Origin: Terana coerulea
Lineage: Eukaryota; Basidiomycota; Agaricomycetes; Polyporales; Phanerochaetaceae
Length of the DNA stretch: 64,000 nt
Assembly (NCBI GenBank): GCA_024811115.1
Contig: JAKOGH010000144.1
Location: 1 to 64,000, forward strand
Reading direction: 5' to 3'
Every line of letters starts with the position of its first letter. Positions within the stretch are counted from its first letter, which is position 1. Made by a program: the position numbers and the translations under genes. The notes beneath the pieces were generated by a model. That model had not been told where the DNA came from, ran no database searches, and worked only from the letters and a program-made list of their open reading frames with translations. Positions 59,316 to 64,000 of this stretch are shown here, piece after piece.

Positions 59316-59949
59316 GGCCTAATTGATTTAGTGATTGACTGACATAACTGCGGCAGAGAGAAATATCAGCGATGGATCGTTCTTGCTTTGATGTTTGATG
59401 GCTTTAGACTGCTTTCGCCCGGCAGAAACATGATGTTTGGCGACAGTGCTAAAGCTCCCCCTCGAACAAACAGCATTGTAGCTCGCCGCACGAGTTCATC
59501 ATGAGAGAGGAGAAACCGGCGAGATTTAGGCAAATTTGCCGTGGAAACATGGAACACGTAGAGCTTTTTATCAAGGCGTAATCGCGAAGGGTAGAAGCCA
59601 TGTGAGTGGAAGCTGATAGTAGTGAGCATGCACTGGTTACAGAGGATTGCTTCATCTAGACAATGAAGTCAATGATCAGCAAGCTGCGTTCCGTCTGGGA
59701 TCTTTGCGCGCCTCTGTTGCAATTGACTAGTAGTCACGTTATGTAGCTTTGAAAAATTGAAGTCGTACCTGCAACGCGCTGATGTGAACTCTTTGAATCA
59801 TGCCCCAGAGTCCTACGGAAACGGGCCTCCCCTCGATATGTCCCATTCTTGCACCTTATACTTCTCCAGCCGGTCCATAGTGTTCCCTGGCATTGGTTCT
59901 CCCACCGCACAGCTAAACGCTCTCAGCTCAGCGCCCTTCCGGTTATGGT
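59316..59949. other. Spacer between member G and the APH-like pseudogene
   Basis: No conserved coding signal recognised on either strand. Confidence 0.35.
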
Positions 59950-60922
59950 GAAGCAGTGAAGGGTTGTAGGAGTGGACGTGCTTACGACAGCATTGGCCCA
60001 GCAGAGCGTCTTCCCCGCCTTCGTCTTTGAAATCTCCCGTGACTCTTGGTACCTTGACATGAGGAAACGCCGGTAGTCATCGTCGAATTTTGCCGGGGCT
60101 ACAGCTGCCAACTATGCCGGCCGGAAACCGGCCATCTACCAATCGCCGACCCCGGTAACGTTGCTGGTGTCTATGTAAAGAAGAATGTTGCGTCGACCGA
60201 GATCCCCATACGCGAAGTGAAATCTCGGCGACGTCGACTTGGCTTCGCTATCGTACAACGCACGCACAATATCGTAAATCTCCAGCGCTTTGTCGTCAGG
60301 CCTGCGCTCGACGTCGTCCTCCGCGCGCGCTGGAGGTATACCGCGGTAAGCAAGCGCCTCCATAAACTGACGTTCGGTGACGAAAAGTCCCGATGACTCG
60401 GCGGGGAGAAGGAATTCATGGTTCAGCAGTGCGATGTCGTTCAGTGGGCCTATGGCAATATCGCCGGACTCCGTGTGGCTCTCAAAGTCAAGGTTAGAGT
60501 GTATATGTGCTCCAAGTTCGGCCTCCTTCTGGCTAAAGCAAAGCGGCCACTGGTCCTTGGGATCTTACGCTCATCAAGAAGGCTTCCGCAATGAGCTGCT
60601 ATAAGATACATTATTAACGTTCTATACGCTCCAAGGAGGCGAGCCACTCACTGCGGACGGAGACCATCGTTGCCACCTCTGCCTCAGTCCCGATGGACTC
60701 CCGGACAGGAAGAATAAGCCACGTGAAGAGCCTCATGGCGCCTTGAAGGATGAAAAATAACGCCCCGCGTACTGCCCGTGGCTGAGGCTCTTCTTCTTCA
60801 CATGGTGATTTGAAATGGGATGAAATGATATTTCTCATCGCCTCGAAGTCGATGTTCAAGCTTAGCCAAAGCCTGTCGTGATGGCTGACGGGTGCGTATT
60901 CAGCGGTATTTGGTTGTGGCAC
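59950..60922 (-). pseudogene. Aminoglycoside-phosphotransferase-fold (APH family) gene, two nonsense codons
   Basis: The exon near 60.9 kb reads WLILPVRESIGTEAEVATM. The main exon carries IGPLNDIALLNHEFLLPAES, LFVTERQFMEALAYRGIPPA, DKALEIYDIVRALYD, the phosphotransferase loop FHFAYGDLGRRNILLYIDT and NVTGVGDW. Fungal APH-fold proteins have H/Y-G-D-L..NIL followed by VTGV-I-DWE.AGF.P. Here the text is GDW-stop-MAGFRPA-stop-LAAVAPAKFDDDYRRFL, with TAG where Glu and Trp would be expected (about 60133-60137 and 60107-60111). Two substitutions rather than indels point to real decay, not base-calling error. It sits on the same strand as the membrane-protein array but is unrelated to it. Confidence 0.6.
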
Positions 60923-61233
60923 CTTGTAAGATAGTAATAGAAGGCATAGACAGTAACGTCAACGACGCCAAGCTCGTTGAGATGAACGTACGCGGCAAGG
61001 CCCAGGACAGTTCTGTATTTGGTAAGCTTTGGCTTTGGATCCTAACGCGTACAAACACTGAATTTAATCTCCGATAGCAAGTAGGCGCTCGTTACCACTG
61101 CAACGCTTCTCCAATCGCCCGAGGTTTACTGTCGTTGCGCCAAGCCATCCGCAGCTCCTGTTAGAAAACAGAAAAATCGATGAGCACAGTACTATTGAAC
61201 AACTATTACAGTGCGTACATGGTTATACAGTGC
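60923..61233. other. Spacer APH-like pseudogene to member H
   Basis: No gene recognised. Confidence 0.35.
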
Positions 61234-62530
61234 TCAGTCAACCTGGTACGCAGCGTACGGCGGTGGAAGTGTGCTTCCCTCCGACGACACGACAGACTCC
61301 ACGGAATCCACACAGCTCTGAGGCCCTGGCACGGAAACTCCTTCGGCAAGCCGGACAAGGCCTATGTCCATCTCCCTCAGCCTGCGCGCGCTCCTGGTCG
61401 CTTGACCGACCCGGGAGTCATCCAGACTGTCTCGTCGGAGATCGGCTCCGACATCCTCCCAATGAGTGTAGGCATCTGCTGTGACGCGACGCGGCGCTTT
61501 TTCCGACTTCATAGGCCCCGAGGGGATGCTGAGCGCGTCCTTGGACAACGAGTCGAGGCCCGTGATGTGACTTTCGGGTCGCAGAGTAAATTCGGGCCTG
61601 GCCGACGTCACTTGCGTTTTTCTCGAAAACCAGTTGGGCATGGCATCTGCCTCTGGTATTGAATCTCCGCCTAACAAACTCGGGCCATCTAAAGAATGCC
61701 AGGAAAAGTCCAGATGCATCAGCGTAGTCTTCCACAAACTGGAATAAGTAGATTACGTACCGATTGGGGTACGCCTTGCCGATTTCCTGCGAGCTTTGGC
61801 CCTGGAATGCCACAGAAGAGCAACGATAACAGTGCACAGCACCCCGCAGACTGCGACAATCGGAATCAATACCGCCTTGCTCAGATGATGATTCTGACTC
61901 TGTACGCTTGGGGCAGGCTGACGGTCGACTGTCCCTGATGCTGGTTTACTACTAGTACTACCAGTGGGAGACTAGACGACAGTGTGAGTCACGTATTAAA
62001 ATAGCAGCGCAGTCGCCGCACCGTGGATGAAGTAGACGAGGAATTCGAGCCCCCAGCAATGCTAACACCTCGAGTAGTCACTGGTAGAAATGATACGAGA
62101 ACCGCGCTCTCTACTGTAGCGGAGAGCGTCGTATTCGCTGGGAACGGCGCTGCGTTAGACGCAGTAGTTGGCTTTGAATTTGGTGTAATGAATGTCTCGG
62201 AGGTTGGAACGTTTGACGATGGTGCTGATGGAGCGAACGTCGGTGAGGCCAAAGTTGAAGTTTGCGTGATGGGAGGAGTCACTTCCGTGGTCCCTGGAAG
62301 CCTATTGCTTTCTATACTGCCAGTGCTCCCGGAAAGCAGTGTTGTCGCCGCAACGAAGGGCGGGACAATCGCTTCTGTAATACTATTCGCCAATTCAGTC
62401 GCATTGCTCTAGAGATTCAGCGTAAGAAGAGTTCCATTAGCGGGAGTTTTCTGAAGAACTCACTACTTCAGAGCATATTTCAGCAAAATCAGGAGAAGAG
62501 CAATCAAGATCAGGAGTAGAACGGTCACCA
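61234..62530 (-). CDS. Single-pass membrane protein with C-terminal PPxY, array member H
   Basis: An upstream exon near 62.5 kb reads STPDLDCSSPDFAEICSE. The next exon starts SNATELANSITEAIVPPFVA and is a Thr/Ser/Pro stalk (TEVTPPITQTSTLASPTFAP). After an intron come KPASGTVDRQPAPSVQSQNH and the TM SKAVLIPIVAVCGVLCTVIV/ALLW with the stop-transfer HSRAKARRKSARR (61.85-61.75 kb). The tail exon begins WKTTLMHLDFSWHSLDGPSL, includes RSARRLREMDIGLVRLAEGV and ends with SCVDSVESVVSSEGSTLPPP and YAAYQVD, its stop at 61234. The final 16 residues are almost those of member G. Frame is intact from the stalk to the stop, making H the cleanest demonstration of the design. The signal peptide is not identified. 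Confidence 0.7.
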
Positions 62531-63954
62531 CTCGGCATGTGTACTAGTTGTGTTCAAGTTCGCGCGAGATCGAAGTTAAAATAAGTAAGGAGCGACTATG
62601 ACGGTAGGTTATTTGAAGTCAAAACTTGGGGATGAAGGGGAAAGGGTGTACCTCAACAACACCCGTCACAGGTGTTGCCCCGTTATAACTCGCAGTGCTC
62701 AATGGTCATCAACTTCCACGATGTGACCCGCGATGAGCATCCAGTTCTGCAGATGCTCCCTAACGTAGAAACAGCTCTGCACGTAATAGTTCAACGAGAT
62801 CACAGATAAACAGATAACTGCACGTATAATCTGATATCGCTATAAGAAGATCTGAAGACAGTCCATGTAAGGAGACTGCGGAATGTTCAAGGGAGCACGC
62901 ATACCAGTTGGATCGGGATTTGGAAGCCTGAGATGGAAGCGTGACGGCTTCATCTGTCAGAAGGATGGGATGTGGCATGTAGGTCGGTGCAGTATCATCG
63001 TGCATGGATACCAACTCTCATGAGTAGTACCTAGGGGTGAAGGGAGAGGGGTAAATCTCCCCGTAAGAGCGCCATTGCATAATCGTATACAAGCTGAGTG
63101 GCGCACGCCGTCTTCAAAAGCGCAATACTCCTCTGTGAGAGCATCCCTACAGTAACATTGCGCAACGTTAGCATTTCCCGGACATCGTCGCAAGCGGTAC
63201 TCACTTCTCGTGGCAATGTACTCAGATTCTTCGGGATGAATGCCAAGCGTGCGTTAGCATTTTGAGCCAGCGGTGCGAGCAAGAGGCCAAAGTACCAGCC
63301 AGATGGAGCCCGCATCCAATCCTGGAGCTCTGCAGAGCCCGCTGAGCGGACAACGGTGCTCGTAGCAGAGCATGAAGAACGAAATCTGGTCGCGACTCGT
63401 GGCCAAACAATGTGCAAATAGACACAATCACGTGCGCAGGCAAAGCCACGCGACGCAAGTTCGGCCGGGCGCCTCTGTTGAAGCCGAACCAAGTTCGCTT
63501 CCATCACTGTCAACGGCAGGTATTGCGTCCAAGGCGTCCTGTGCTCGCATGTGCTCCGCCAGCGGCCGCTGCGACGACAACGACGCTGAAAGCGTACCGA
63601 AAGAGTCAGAAGGACCCCGGAGGGCGCTGAAACCTTGTTACGTTGGCTCTGGCAATACACACTCTCCGAGCTTTAGCCATAACATGCATAACAGCTGGGA
63701 TTATTACCGTATACCCAGCACCGGACAGATACAACTCGGAAGTAGGCCTACGCATGAGCTTCTCGCCCAGCCACTCTACGTACACCAACGTAGTACCAAC
63801 GCTCGAAGCCTGACGCAGGCACCCAGTGCTAGCGGCACGGTCTCCGTGAGAAATGGCACTACGGCGCCAGCGTGAAGAAGTGCGTTTCGCCGGGAGGATT
63901 CAGTAAGCGCAGTACAAAGCAGGCATTCAGGCATACTCGGCTGACAGGCGCTTG
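62531..63954. other. Spacer H-I; unassigned 209-codon minus-strand frame inside
   Basis: A minus-strand open frame at 63031-63660 (including LQDWMRAPSGWYFGLLLAPL) has no family I recognise and overlaps another open frame on the plus strand. I leave it unassigned. The rest shows nothing. Confidence 0.3.
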
Positions 63955-64000
63955 CTAAACCGGGTACACGGCGTACGGCGGCGGAGGCGTGCTACCCTCT
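63955..64000 (-). CDS. C terminus of a further PPxY membrane protein, array member I (cut by window edge)
   Basis: The minus strand from the right edge reads EGSTPPPPYAVYPV followed by TAG at 63955-63957. It matches the EGSTLPPPYAAY ends of members G and H. Only the last 14 residues are in the window, so TM and ectodomain cannot be checked, but strand and motif show that the array continues to the right. Confidence 0.6.
   Translation of the reverse strand, partial: EGSTPPPPYAVYPV

Noticed and set aside
63031..63660. 209-codon minus-strand frame between members H and I
   Set aside because: No TM-stalk-PPxY features, no domain recognised, overlaps a comparable plus-strand frame. Kept only as a note in the spacer entry.
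1..64000. tRNA or rRNA genes
   Set aside because: I looked by eye for B-box-like GGTTCRANYCC and rRNA-like stretches and found none that fold convincingly. A tRNAscan run would settle it.

Overview
The window reads as nuclear DNA of a filamentous basidiomycete, most likely an agaricomycete. Genes are split by many introns of about 50-60 nt with GT(R)NGT donors and YAG acceptors. The protein repertoire also fits: an OrsD/RecQ 'telomere-linked' helicase, F-box/LRR-like proteins, MLKL-type TKL kinases, a FunK1 fragment, two CSC1/OSCA-type channels, and S/T-rich membrane proteins. The genus cannot be told from the sequence alone.

Layout. 1-5433 (-) is a decayed OrsD-RecQ helicase running off the left edge. 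5.6-9.2 kb is AT-rich repeat territory: two blocks of a ~123-bp tandem repeat, short ~34-bp repeats, three similar hairpins, and the C-terminal stub of a second helicase copy. 9.4-9.6 kb holds a large imperfect palindrome. 9.9-27.2 kb has two CSC1/OSCA-type paralogues (+) flanking an F-box gene (+), an LDB17/SPIN90 homologue (-), a thaumatin-like gene (-) and a small two-TM protein (+). 28.5-36.0 kb carries two tandem MLKL-NTD/TKL kinases (+). 36.5-43.3 kb is a housekeeping block: ribosomal P1, a FunK1 remnant, ATG7 and SEC61 alpha. 43.8-45.6 kb is a second F-box gene (-). 45.9 kb to the right edge is a same-strand (-) array of at least nine related single-pass membrane protein genes, interrupted by an APH-like pseudogene.

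The most interesting system is that array. Each member that can be read has a Ser/Thr-rich ectodomain or stalk, one TM helix, a basic stop-transfer stretch, a diverged disordered tail, often a D-G/A-G-V-R-L box after a basic run, and a C-terminal STLPPxYxxY ending. PPxY is the classical ligand of WW domains, for example those of Rsp5/Nedd4 ligases. I infer a diversified family of surface sensors or adaptors with a constant docking tail. The function is not shown by the sequence.

A caution for all gene models: many conserved genes carry single-nucleotide frameshifts, mostly in homopolymers. They include SEC61 (two) and ATG7 (one), whose loss is implausible in a free-living fungus. Uncorrected sequencing indels are the simplest explanation, so 'broken' here often means 'needs consensus correction'. 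The helicase (8-bp duplication) and the APH-like gene (two nonsense codons) look genuinely decayed. Spans given are start-to-stop gene spans that include introns.
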